Position numbers and translations under genes: made by a program. DNA of 35,428 nt. Source: a virus. Of this stretch, positions 24,901 through 31,840 are shown one piece after another. The notes beneath the pieces were generated by a model, which was given only the letters and a program-made list of their open reading frames with translations, did no database searches and had not been told where the DNA came from. Location of the stretch: positions 1 through 35,428 of the IMG/VR virus record IMGVR_UViG_3300017971_000546, one strand, 5' to 3'. How positions within the stretch are numbered: the stretch's first letter is position 1; every line of letters starts with the position of its first letter.

Positions 24901-25904
24901 TTGAGAGATGTACTCCAGAGCATCTATGGATGTTGAGAGATGGTACGTATAAAGAGGCGTCTTGTTTGAGGCCTGGTATTGATAGATTGATGCCTGTTAA
25001 CAGACAGTGGCCAGTTAATGGGGGGTATGAGCGTATTTCGGATCGAAATCGTGTTAAATTGCTCACACATCATGCTGTGTGGGTGGGTATGACAGGACAG
25101 GTAGTTCCGGAGGAGTACTGTGTGCATCATTTAAATGGTGTGAAGACAGACAATAGGCCTGAGAATTTAAAACTGATGCTAAAATCCGATCATTTGCGGG
25201 AACATACTGGACGGAGGCATCGTGAGGATGCTGAATGGAGGGCCCGTCTCTATGAAGGGGCTCGAAGGTTTAATGAGAGTGCGGAGGGAAGACGTAAGCA
25301 TGCTTTGGCAGCTCAACGGACTGCTGCTAATAGAACTCGTGAGGATTTTTTATGTAGTGCGAGAAAGAATCCAAATTTCAGATCAGATATAGATGCTTCG
25401 GCTCTTGAAAAAGTAAAGGATGATCCTGAAGCTGTTAATGCTAATGCGGTCGCTAGAATTTTAGGATGTGGTAGGAATGTTGTTATTCGTGTTTTGAGGG
25501 AGCTGGGGTTTTCTACATGGGACGAATTTCTTGCAAAGGATACTGGGGATAATCACAAGGTTAGAGATGTTGTTTTTGTGAAGCTAGATGAACCGGTGCC
25601 TGTGTATGATTTGGAAGTGAAGGTGCATTCAAATTTTGCTTTGAGTTCTGGAGTGTTTGTTCATAATTCAAAAGATGTATCTGATGCAGTTGCTGGGGTA
25701 GTGTGGACGTTGACTGAGAACTCGTCTAGTTTGCCGTTATCATTTTTACGGAATGCTCCTAGTTGTGCTGATATGTGGTTGGAGGAACATCAGCAGGCTG
25801 CTATGGCAAGTAATTATGGGAGTTCGGATGTTTCTGACATGTCAGCTGATTCTATGGTACTGCCTCCGTTCTTGATAGGTTCTGGTAATAGTTGGGATGA
25901 TTGA
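21933..25904 (+). CDS. terL: Terminase large subunit containing two inteins
   Basis: A 1323-residue precursor. Removing two inteins (332 and 318 residues) leaves a 673-residue packaging motor. Intein 1 splits Walker A: GSIGCGK before, T after. Walker B is probably CLLDETNF. The nuclease domain has IDPSMTKDCTG, VSVDSWNS and, after intein 2, SKDVSDAVAG, giving the acidic residues of a T4 gp17-type RNase H-like nuclease. Intein 2 splits that last motif: DHPVNG before, SKDVSDAV after. Both interruptions fall on active-site residues, so the motor should be inactive until splicing. The ATG overlaps the small-subunit stop. Confidence 0.93.
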   Translation: MIEYVDGHWRSVRTRKENSDLLEKDLGTLSPEEQVAINYLLAELSDPSKETKFLNALGELEWVRTPVDIERFCKDPYYLGNTCDSIYPVWLEALKEIFDGGYREAIFTGSIGCGKCVHPDTEVYDVSSGRRRKVSEFGEFHITSMDSDGKLVPELATAFPSKVKSCLRVELRGGQSIILSEDHPVFTGRGWVRADSLVLSDLVATPRRYPEPFEVFSISDDTLSLVAFLLAGKLSFDVMDAHVRLVDEFVRLADRYGVGTKGVQSIIRRYRLGGKLSHRRVPAEFYGLSSGQVALFLNRFFGCVGSVQICDNDVNIEVVLDSEMLVDDLRFMLCRLGVLAKKSLKRSGCGTDAWSLSIESSEHALLFLSVVGDLFSRESVCQEARSVLSVVEPNKDVGLISVFSSDAGTDIFWDGVKSIECVGCMKLCDVSVPSTSCFVGNGIVVHNTFAASIGICRLLYVLSCMRDPQKSFGLAANSNMSICCLSVNEVLATKVAYENIATKVEASPYFQEHFPFEKTKKELRFPKHIWVAARASNDGSVLGLNIISCLLDETNFMPQNSGKNRGPQFVIQDRAEVLYDAIQRRTKSRFSKKGKFPGIMFVVSSKQTKNDFTARRIKQSIKDSTVYVCDFSLWDVRPHDYEGDDWFHVIVGNEQSPSRIVGEDEDIDALKLLLPEDCVVIRVPDDFRPDFESNLEGAIRDLAGVSTVAVSPYIQIRSKIVEAIRPSLSHPFSVEVYDPSKPGDFYWNKMVRKDSAYECGVAPILNPHAPRHIHIDPSMTKDCTGIAMGHVAGFTEVVKKDGDGNKFSERAPEILIDFMLRIVPPVGGEILFGNLRKFVYQLSRRGYVITCVSVDSWNSADTVQKLNQRGFNSIVLSVDRTLGPYDLLKSALYENRLFYYDYPPLLEELRELEYDRVKRKVDHPVNGCFVGFTRIPLLDGTHPCISDLVDCDVWVYSARSDGTVVPGLARGRMSGVRAEFVDVILDSGAVERCTPEHLWMLRDGTYKEASCLRPGIDRLMPVNRQWPVNGGYERISDRNRVKLLTHHAVWVGMTGQVVPEEYCVHHLNGVKTDNRPENLKLMLKSDHLREHTGRRHREDAEWRARLYEGARRFNESAEGRRKHALAAQRTAANRTREDFLCSARKNPNFRSDIDASALEKVKDDPEAVNANAVARILGCGRNVVIRVLRELGFSTWDEFLAKDTGDNHKVRDVVFVKLDEPVPVYDLEVKVHSNFALSSGVFVHNSKDVSDAVAGVVWTLTENSSSLPLSFLRNAPSCADMWLEEHQQAAMASNYGSSDVSDMSADSMVLPPFLIGSGNSWDD
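22278..23273 (+). mobile_element. Intein 1 with degenerate LAGLIDADG endonuclease
   Basis: The intein starts at Cys1 in GCGK|CVHPDTEV and ends at GIVVHN|T, so +1 is Thr. The splicing block ILSEDHPVF (TxxH-like) and the final His-Asn are present. The middle resembles a LAGLIDADG endonuclease, but the two acidic motifs appear lost: SLVAFLLAGKLSFD instead of a G-D-G form, and FFGCVGSV instead of F-D-x-D-G-S. Splicing residues look intact, so it may splice but no longer home. Confidence 0.88.
24714..25667 (+). mobile_element. Intein 2 with HNH endonuclease
   Basis: The intein starts at Cys1 in DHPVNG|CFVGFTR and ends at SGVFVHN|S, so +1 is Ser. The block B motif is CTPEHLWM. The insert carries an HNH nuclease signature (YCVHHLNGVKTDNRPENLKL) with basic NUMOD-like segments and a helix-turn-helix (NANAVARILGCGRNVVIRVL). 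All visible catalytic residues are present, so both splicing and homing may be active. Confidence 0.9.
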
Positions 25905-25943
25905 ATAGTTTCAATCTTTTCTTGTTCGTGTTAGAAAACATAT

Positions 25944-26279
25944 ATGAATGTTAGGAACATGCTTGAAAATGTTTTCGGTGGTGGGGGTACTGTGGCTCCT
26001 AGTGGTACTGGTGCTATTCTAACGCGCCCGTCGAAGCTTTCTGTGGATGTTGTGAATGAAGTCGTGAAGGCTATGCCTCTAGATGGGTTGTATAAAGATT
26101 TGGGGGTTGTTGCGGCTAATGTTTTGGCGGATTCGTTAGAATCGCGGTCATTGCGTCCTGCTGATTATGCTGCACTTTCTGATCTTTCTGATGTGGTGGC
26201 GAAGCGAGTTGTGAAACATTTAGTAGAGTCGGAAGTGTTTTCTCGGGCGTTTTCTGATCAGATGGCTGCGAGGGGATAG
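25944..26279 (+). CDS. Small protein between terminase and portal
   Basis: A 111-residue protein of unknown function. A Gly-rich N-terminus (VFGGGGTVAPSGTGA) is followed by a helical domain (VDVVNEVVKAMPLDGL, then DLSDVVAKRVVKHLVESEVF). No transmembrane segment or enzyme motif is visible. ATG 25944 has no clear SD. Its place between terL and the portal gene suggests a packaging or head-completion role, but this is position only. Confidence 0.6.
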   Translation: MNVRNMLENVFGGGGTVAPSGTGAILTRPSKLSVDVVNEVVKAMPLDGLYKDLGVVAANVLADSLESRSLRPADYAALSDLSDVVAKRVVKHLVESEVFSRAFSDQMAARG

Positions 26280-26320
26280 TCAAGTTTTTAGTGTTGGGTT
26301 TTCGCTGTTGGGAGGTTTAG

Positions 26321-28093
26321 GTGGGCGCAGTTCAAAATGTTGTGGATAGGCTTCGTAATGCTTTTGTTGTTGATAAAGAGCGTGGCGGCGAACTTTTGGC
26401 AAGAGGTAGCACGTCCCCTGTGTATCCAGATTCTGGGTATGATTTGCTTCAGGCGTACGGGTATGATGCTCTATCTGATTATTTGAAGCTAGAGCAAGAT
26501 CTTCTAAGTAGATACGTAGATTACGAAGAAATGGATGAAAATGATTTGCTAGCTTCTGCTCTTGACATATATGCTGATGATTCGTCGCAGCCTGATACGC
26601 AGTTGCAGCGCACTGTGTGGGTATCTAGTCCGGATAAGACTCTTCAGGGGATATTGGATGATTTGTTTTTCAAGCGCCTTCGTTTGGATGAAGAGATTTG
26701 GGAGATTGCGCGTTCTTTGTACAAATATGGTAATGATTTTGAAGAATTGTTAGTGAACAATGATGGTGTTGTTGGTTTGAATTTTCTCCCTGCGCCTACT
26801 GTTCGACGAGTTGAGGGTCCCCGTGGTGAGCTTCATGGGTTTGTGCAGGATTTCAGAGGACGGTTCAGTTATTCGCCACAAGAGTTTCAGAGAATCTTAT
26901 CTCAGAGAAATGATGCTGTACGTCAGGCTATGTCGTATAGCGGTGCGAGATCTCCAGAGCATCCGTTTCAGAGAGTAGTGGCGTTAGAGCCTTGGGAGGT
27001 TGTGCATTTTAGGACACGCGGTAAGCAGCGGCGTAGTACTTATGGCTGGAGTGTTATGGAGCCGTGTCGTTGGATTTGGAAGCGTTTGATGCTTCTCGAG
27101 GATGCGGCTTTGATTTATAGGCTTCAACGCACGCCTGAGCGGCGAGCTTTTTATGTGGATGTTGGGAATTTGCCTCCTATAGAAGCTTTGGCTCATGTGA
27201 ATCGGGTACGTCAACAGCATAAGAAGAAGAGGTTTGTAAATCCGACGACACAGAAGCTTGATTTGAGATTTGATGCGTTGGCTCCTGATGATGATTTTTG
27301 GATTCCTGTGCGTGAAGGGAAGGAAGGTACACGGATCGAGGTATTGGGAGGTCCTGTTTGGCAAAGTGTTGAAGATCTCGAATATTTTCAGAAGAAAATG
27401 TTTGGAGCTTTGAAGGTTCCGAAGGCATATCTTGCTCAGGATGACACTACGTCAAGGGCGGTGCTTTCCAGTGAGGATGTTCGGTTTGCGCGGACGATTC
27501 TCCGTGGGCAGCGAGAGTTGAGAAATGGCCTCCGCAAGATTTCTCGGACGCATCTGGCTGTTTTGAAGATTGATCCTTATGAAGTTGATTATTCGATATA
27601 TATGACGGTGCCTTCTGCTATTTTCGAGTTAGCACAACTTGAGGCTCGAAATGCTCGAGCTGATTTAGCTGCTCGTATGCGTGAGCATGTTTCTCTGAGA
27701 TGGATTTTGGAGGAGGTTTATCAGCTTTCCGATGAGGATATTGCGCTGATTATTCAGGAACGTTCTGAGGATGTTATTCGTGAAGGAAAAGCTCAGGCGG
27801 AGGTTGAGAAGCTAAGTGCTCTGGCACAAGCTGCTGCTGAAAAAGCTAATGTTGGCGAGGGTTTGTCGTTACAGGATCGCATCAAGTTGCTTGAACGGAA
27901 GCTAAGTTCTGTACCTCGTAGACTTCGTGAGCGAATATCGGAGAAGGAGCTTCTTAGTGGTAGTCGGGAGGCTGAGAAGCGTTCTACGGACAAGTTGGAT
28001 AGAATCATGCGTTCCAATGATTATCAGACACGGCATCTAAAAGAAGTTGGAGGTCTCCTTCGTGACATTGTTTTGTCGGTTAAGGGACGTTAG
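26321..28093 (+). CDS. Portal protein, T4 gp20-like
   Basis: A 590-residue protein with the features of myovirus portal proteins: a helical N-terminus with LLASALDIYADDSSQPD, a central region YKYGNDFEELL, an EPWEVVHFRTRG strand segment, then GWSVMEPCRWIWKRLMLLED and a C-terminal helical part. The motif VPKAYLAQDDTTSRAVLS resembles the gp20 segment before the channel helix. The dodecameric portal forms the DNA channel that docks the terminase. GTG 26321 has GGAGG 5 nt upstream. The long coiled-coil C-terminus (about 480-590) is typical of the crown. It follows terL in normal packaging order. Confidence 0.88.
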   Translation: MGAVQNVVDRLRNAFVVDKERGGELLARGSTSPVYPDSGYDLLQAYGYDALSDYLKLEQDLLSRYVDYEEMDENDLLASALDIYADDSSQPDTQLQRTVWVSSPDKTLQGILDDLFFKRLRLDEEIWEIARSLYKYGNDFEELLVNNDGVVGLNFLPAPTVRRVEGPRGELHGFVQDFRGRFSYSPQEFQRILSQRNDAVRQAMSYSGARSPEHPFQRVVALEPWEVVHFRTRGKQRRSTYGWSVMEPCRWIWKRLMLLEDAALIYRLQRTPERRAFYVDVGNLPPIEALAHVNRVRQQHKKKRFVNPTTQKLDLRFDALAPDDDFWIPVREGKEGTRIEVLGGPVWQSVEDLEYFQKKMFGALKVPKAYLAQDDTTSRAVLSSEDVRFARTILRGQRELRNGLRKISRTHLAVLKIDPYEVDYSIYMTVPSAIFELAQLEARNARADLAARMREHVSLRWILEEVYQLSDEDIALIIQERSEDVIREGKAQAEVEKLSALAQAAAEKANVGEGLSLQDRIKLLERKLSSVPRRLRERISEKELLSGSREAEKRSTDKLDRIMRSNDYQTRHLKEVGGLLRDIVLSVKGR

Positions 28094-28143
28094 GCTCATA
28101 TTTTGTTGACATTTTATTCTTTTAGGGGCTAATCTTTGACAGA

Positions 28144-29019
28144 ATGCTTGATATGTTGGTTGGTGATTATCTCATAGCAGATTCGGAAGAACGGCGGCTT
28201 CGGCTTAATAGTTATGAGGCGAAGATTTTGCAGGCTCGTGATCTTCTTTCTGAGCATTTTGGTTCTGATACTTTTGAGTTGGTATCTACCATGGATGATT
28301 CTGCGGTAGTGTGTTCAAATGGTGTTTTTTATAGAGCCATGTTTGGAGAAGGTGGTGGAACGGTTTTGTCTGAATTGGATGTCGAAGTGTTTAATAGGGA
28401 TAATGTGCGTGTTTTTGTTGAGCGGGAGTCTTTAGAAATTGCGGATTTGTTTATTCGTGGGCATATGGATGATTCGTTGCGTAAGTTGGAGAATGTTGTT
28501 TTGAATGTTCCTGGGTTTGATTGTGAGTTCGCTGAAGTTTCTAGGTTGACTTCTTTGTTGTCCGCTCCAAGGTTATGGAGACGGGTCTTTGATCGAAAGC
28601 GTGCTTTCATTATTGAATTTTTGGAAACGGTTCCTTGTGTGGAAGGTGCTTCTGTGTTGCGCGATATGCTATCTGAGTTGTATGATAGATTTCGGGGTAA
28701 AGGGTTGGAGGAGGTTCTCTGTACTGTGTTTAAGGATTGTTTAGAACGGATGCAACATGATGTGGTGGATTCTGTTTCATCATCGGGTTTGTTTCCTGTT
28801 TTAGACCGTTCTTCGGATATGGTGTTGGGAGCATATCGGGATTTTGTGGATGATTTGCTTGAGGACCTATATGTTTTGGGTGAAGCGGGTTCTCGTGTGA
28901 AGATTGAAGGCGTTGGTGACCACGCTCTATTCTTAGACAAGTTGATTAAGGGTGTGGGAGATCGTGCGGTTGCTAGTTGTTTCATTGTTGCGGCCAATAA
29001 GAAGCTTGACGTTGGCTAG
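28144..29019 (+). CDS. Head-region protein of unknown function
   Basis: A 291-residue, mostly helical protein with no recognised motif. It begins MLDMLVGDYLIADSEERRLR and has several predicted amphipathic helices (about 90-270). It lies between portal and the acidic protein, where T4-type phages carry small head-core genes, so a prohead-core or head-completion role is possible. ATG 28144 lacks a clear SD. Codon use is ordinary for this phage. Confidence 0.6.
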   Translation: MLDMLVGDYLIADSEERRLRLNSYEAKILQARDLLSEHFGSDTFELVSTMDDSAVVCSNGVFYRAMFGEGGGTVLSELDVEVFNRDNVRVFVERESLEIADLFIRGHMDDSLRKLENVVLNVPGFDCEFAEVSRLTSLLSAPRLWRRVFDRKRAFIIEFLETVPCVEGASVLRDMLSELYDRFRGKGLEEVLCTVFKDCLERMQHDVVDSVSSSGLFPVLDRSSDMVLGAYRDFVDDLLEDLYVLGEAGSRVKIEGVGDHALFLDKLIKGVGDRAVASCFIVAANKKLDVG

Positions 29020-29033
29020 AAGGAGAGGATAGT

Positions 29034-29876
29034 ATGAGTTTTCTCAGACACCCTGTTGTAATATCTACTCTGGAAGAAGATTTTCGGAAAATTGGTCTCA
29101 TCAAGGAAGATGCGGAGGGGAGTGCTCCTGCTTCGCAGGAAGAAGCTTCTTCGGATGATGCAACCGTGGCGAGTGGGGGTGCTGCGGCGAGCGATTCTTC
29201 TAGTGCTGAGGGTTTCAAAGAGAATTTCCAACGGCGTTGGGATGATTTGGGGAATGCCGGTGTTGAAACTCTCGTTTTAGACGATGATGGTATGGATGAA
29301 TTGGAGTCTTGTGCTGGTTTGTCTGATGAGAAAGATTCTTCAGAGACTAAGGTTGCGTCTGAGGACGAATCATCTTCGGATGATGAATCGAATGATGTTG
29401 CTGAAGCACCTGAATCTGTTTCGATGGAGTCGGTCATTCAAGCGATGCAGGTCATCAGTTCTTTTATTGTCGAGGATTCAAAGGAGGTTTCTTCTATTGA
29501 GGAAGCTACTTCTGCTTTTGAGGAAGTTGGTAAAATTGCCGTTAGACTTCGGGAATTTTTTGAATCTCTTGGCAAGTCTCAAGATGATTCGGAATATGTT
29601 GAGATCGCTGCGGCCTATGATGAGATTGCTAAGTATTCTGATGGTGTTGTAGATGTTCTCAGCAACGAGCCCGATACCGTTGATATGTTTAAATTAGGTG
29701 GTACTCTCAAGGAGTATTTGGATACGGTGCTTCAGGGGTTGGAAGCGTATTCGGTTCTTCGTGAGGCTTCTGATGATGAGATTTCGGATGATACTTCAGT
29801 AGCGTCTGGGGATTCCGACGATTCTACGGATGTGGAAGAGGCTGAGGGTGTTGGTTCTGAAGGGGGAAACGAATAA
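29034..29876 (+). CDS. Acidic head-region protein, zero-frame product of a likely -1 frameshift
   Basis: A 280-residue acidic protein rich in Ser, Asp, Glu and Ala, with low-complexity stretches at about 24-60, 92-130 and 245-280 and a helical centre (about 130-235). Composition and place (after the portal, before protease and capsid) suggest a scaffold or prohead-core protein. AAGGAGAGG precedes ATG 29034. Its last codons contain the slippery heptamer GGGAAAC just before the TAA stop, and a GC-rich stem follows. A -1 shift there would replace the last residue and add 79 basic residues (358 in all). Confidence 0.7.
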   Translation: MSFLRHPVVISTLEEDFRKIGLIKEDAEGSAPASQEEASSDDATVASGGAAASDSSSAEGFKENFQRRWDDLGNAGVETLVLDDDGMDELESCAGLSDEKDSSETKVASEDESSSDDESNDVAEAPESVSMESVIQAMQVISSFIVEDSKEVSSIEEATSAFEEVGKIAVRLREFFESLGKSQDDSEYVEIAAAYDEIAKYSDGVVDVLSNEPDTVDMFKLGGTLKEYLDTVLQGLEAYSVLREASDDEISDDTSVASGDSDDSTDVEEAEGVGSEGGNE

Positions 29877-29929
29877 GGCGGCGGCGCCCCCTCCCTCCTA
29901 AGAAGGGGGGTTCTTGGAGGCGACGTCGC
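29864..29929 (+). promoter_or_regulatory. Predicted -1 programmed ribosomal frameshift signal
   Basis: G GGA AAC at 29864-29870 fits X XXY YYZ in the zero frame. A 7-nt spacer (GAATAAG) leads to GCGGCG at 29878-29883 (or 29881-29886), which pairs with CGTCGC at 29924-29929 with one G-U. Within it, CCCTCCT 29893-29899 pairs with AGGGGGG 29904-29910 around an AAGA loop. The zero-frame TAA is at 29874. The heptamer and spacer are canonical; folding is by eye. Confidence 0.6.
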
Positions 29930-30109
29930 ACGGCATATTCTTCTGGAAGAAAAGAAGTTGTTGGGGCTGATAGAAGCGTGGTGAAGAGAAAGGCCCGAAC
30001 TGTGGGTTCTCGTATGGCAGTTTTAGATCGTCCTGGTTATGGTGGGGTTTTGGATACTATTATAGGTCGCACCCCGTTTCGGTCTAGTTTTCGATGGAAG
30101 AGGTCGTGA
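29870..30109 (+). CDS. Basic -1-frame extension of the acidic protein
   Basis: An open frame of 79 codons from CGA 29870 to TGA 30107-30109 with no ATG, GTG or TTG near its start. The frame is open back to 29861, just behind the slippery site. The product is very basic (starts RIRRRRPLPPKKGGSWRRRR, ends FRSSFRWKRS), fitting DNA or acidic-core binding. If made by -1 frameshifting it joins residue 279 of the acidic protein. Other readings: a separate protein from a non-standard ATA at 29873, or a shorter one from GTG 29978 or an internal ATG. Its stop overlaps the protease ATG (TGATG), so translation through it would couple to the protease gene. Confidence 0.6.
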   Translation, partial: RIRRRRPLPPKKGGSWRRRRTAYSSGRKEVVGADRSVVKRKARTVGSRMAVLDRPGYGGVLDTIIGRTPFRSSFRWKRS

Positions 30110-31779
30110 TGAAAACTCAGGTTACAGAGTCGAATCCTACAGAGAATCAGTTGATTGATGAGCAGGTTAAGTCCTGTAAATTAGAGCTTGTGGAAGGGGA
30201 AGGCCGTAAGAAGGGGCGTGTGTTTGCTCGTGGGGAGTTTGGTCATGCGGCTAATCCCACTGCAAACAAGCGACTTTACCGACCTCAAGTTTGGGAGAGC
30301 AATTTTGCGCGTCTTAAATCCAGTTTGGATGAGAAGAAGGTTCTTGGGGAATTAGATCATCCGGAATCTGGAAGAACTGCACTACAACGAGCGTCTCATG
30401 TGGTTACTTTTTTGTCTTTGGAAGGAGATGTTGTTAAGGGTGAGGCTGAGATTCTAGACACTGCTAAAGGGAAAGACTTGAAAGCTATTTTGGGAGCAGG
30501 TGTTCCGGTTGGAGTGAGTTCTCGTGGGTATGGAAGTACTAAAATTAACAAGGATGGTATAGAAGAGGTTCAGGACGATTACAAGCTTGTTACCTTTGAT
30601 TTTGTTGCTGAACCTGCTGATCCCACGGCGTATCCTGAAATTGTATTTGAAAGTGGACGCGGTGAAGATTTACAGTCTGCTTCGATGTTGTTTGAGGGTT
30701 TTGATGTGGGGTCTGAGCATTCGGTTTCTGTATCTTCTGAGGAGTCTGGTGATGTTGAGGATGTTGTTGATGCGGATGGGGCGTCTTCTGGGGATAGTGA
30801 TAGGACTGGTGATGTTGAGCAGACGTCGGAGAAGGCTGATGGTGTGGAAGTGGCTTCGGAACTTTGTCAATCATCTTCAGATGAGGAGAAGGGTGTCATT
30901 TATGTAGATGCTCTTCGTGAAGAGTTTGCCAATGAGATTGTTAGTCGGATAGGAGCTCTTCGTTCGGATGTTGAGGCTGCTGTACGTGCTGAGATGGCGT
31001 CGGATCCGGAGATAGGTGGAGCAAAAGCTGTTTTGGAGCAGATAAAGTCTATTATTCGTCCTCATGTTCTTACTGAGGGTGATAGTGCGATTATTTCTGA
31101 GAAGGATTCTGAAATTCAAGCTTTGCGGTCTGAAATCCAGGATCTTCGGTCTCAGAGGGGTGAATTGGAGCTGAAGATCGAGGGTTATGTGGCAGCTATT
31201 GAGAAATTGGCTGCTGCTGCAAAAGAGGCTGGTTATCGGTTCCATCTCGAGCGGTTGTTGCATGAAGATGATAGTGACGCCAAACGTATTCGTAAAATTG
31301 TAGGTAATGTTTCTCAGTATGAGAATCCGGATGATTTGCGGAGTGTGGTAGAGAAGGCTCGTAATGAGATGCGTGCGTTTCGTATTGAGGAAGAGAAGGT
31401 TCTTGGTAGAAATAAGGAGCTCACTGAGGAGTTGGAGAAGGTACGGGAGGCTAATCGCGATCTGGAGCTGAGAGTGTATGCCTCCACTGCGTTGCAAAAT
31501 CATCCTAAAAGTGCGAGAATTTTTCGTATGCTGGAGAGGACTGGCATGCAGTCCAAAGAGCATATTGATGCGTTTATAGAGGAGTTCCGTGAACCTGAGA
31601 GAGGTCCCGATGATTTGGAACGTGTCCGTAGTAGAGTTCGGGCTCAGTTGTGTGGTGGTTTGGAGCATCGGGATGAGAGTGCTGAAAGTGTGAGGGGCAA
31701 TGGTGTGGAGCGGGATTATAATGGGCTGGGAGCATCGCTCACAGATTTGCAGCACTTGGCAGGTTTAAGAAGGGGTTGA
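30109..31779 (+). CDS. Prohead protease fused to a scaffold-like coiled-coil domain
   Basis: A 556-residue protein. The N-terminal ~180 residues match the T4 gp21-type prohead serine protease: catalytic His84 in GELDHPESG and Ser137/138 in VGVSSRGYG, with VTFDFVAEPADPTAYPE after them. An acidic Ser/Asp-rich linker (about 195-260) is followed by a long coiled coil (about 325-470: SEIQALRSEIQDLRSQRGEL) like a scaffold. A protease-scaffold fusion would release and degrade its own scaffold during maturation. ATG 30109 overlaps the preceding -1-frame stop and has AAGAGG 6 nt upstream. Confidence 0.85.
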   Translation: MKTQVTESNPTENQLIDEQVKSCKLELVEGEGRKKGRVFARGEFGHAANPTANKRLYRPQVWESNFARLKSSLDEKKVLGELDHPESGRTALQRASHVVTFLSLEGDVVKGEAEILDTAKGKDLKAILGAGVPVGVSSRGYGSTKINKDGIEEVQDDYKLVTFDFVAEPADPTAYPEIVFESGRGEDLQSASMLFEGFDVGSEHSVSVSSEESGDVEDVVDADGASSGDSDRTGDVEQTSEKADGVEVASELCQSSSDEEKGVIYVDALREEFANEIVSRIGALRSDVEAAVRAEMASDPEIGGAKAVLEQIKSIIRPHVLTEGDSAIISEKDSEIQALRSEIQDLRSQRGELELKIEGYVAAIEKLAAAAKEAGYRFHLERLLHEDDSDAKRIRKIVGNVSQYENPDDLRSVVEKARNEMRAFRIEEEKVLGRNKELTEELEKVREANRDLELRVYASTALQNHPKSARIFRMLERTGMQSKEHIDAFIEEFREPERGPDDLERVRSRVRAQLCGGLEHRDESAESVRGNGVERDYNGLGASLTDLQHLAGLRRG

Positions 31780-31799
31780 GAACTTTTTGTTTAGGTGGG

Positions 31800-31815
31800 C
31801 GGCGGCGATCCGCCG
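31800..31815 (+). other. GC-rich hairpin in the capsid gene leader
   Basis: CGGCGG (31800-31805), loop CGAT, CCGCCG (31810-31815): a perfect 6-bp stem 25 nt before the capsid GTG. It may protect the capsid mRNA 5' end, act as a processing site, or slow ribosomes from upstream. No T-run follows, so it is not an intrinsic terminator. Confidence 0.55.
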
Positions 31816-31840
31816 AATGTACTAAACCAGGGAGGCAATA

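Noticed and set aside
21933-25904. Group I introns rather than inteins in terL
   Set aside because: The frame is open throughout, both inserts start with Cys and end in His-Asn before Thr or Ser, and they contain Hint-type motifs, so protein splicing is the better explanation.
28106-28135. TTGACA before the 28144 gene as a promoter
   Set aside because: The -35 is perfect, but the best -10 (TAATCT) is weak at 18 nt, and transcription would start almost at the ATG, leaving no leader.
28329-28997. Long minus-strand open frame (222 codons) opposite the 28144 gene
   Set aside because: The GT-rich + strand makes stop codons rare in some minus frames; it lacks an SD and its sequence is low-complexity Ser/Thr/Arg. 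The + strand gene has ordinary coding character.
30877-31755. Minus-strand open frame of 292 codons opposite the protease-scaffold gene
   Set aside because: It lies fully inside a clear + strand gene with protease and coiled-coil features and shows no recognisable domain.
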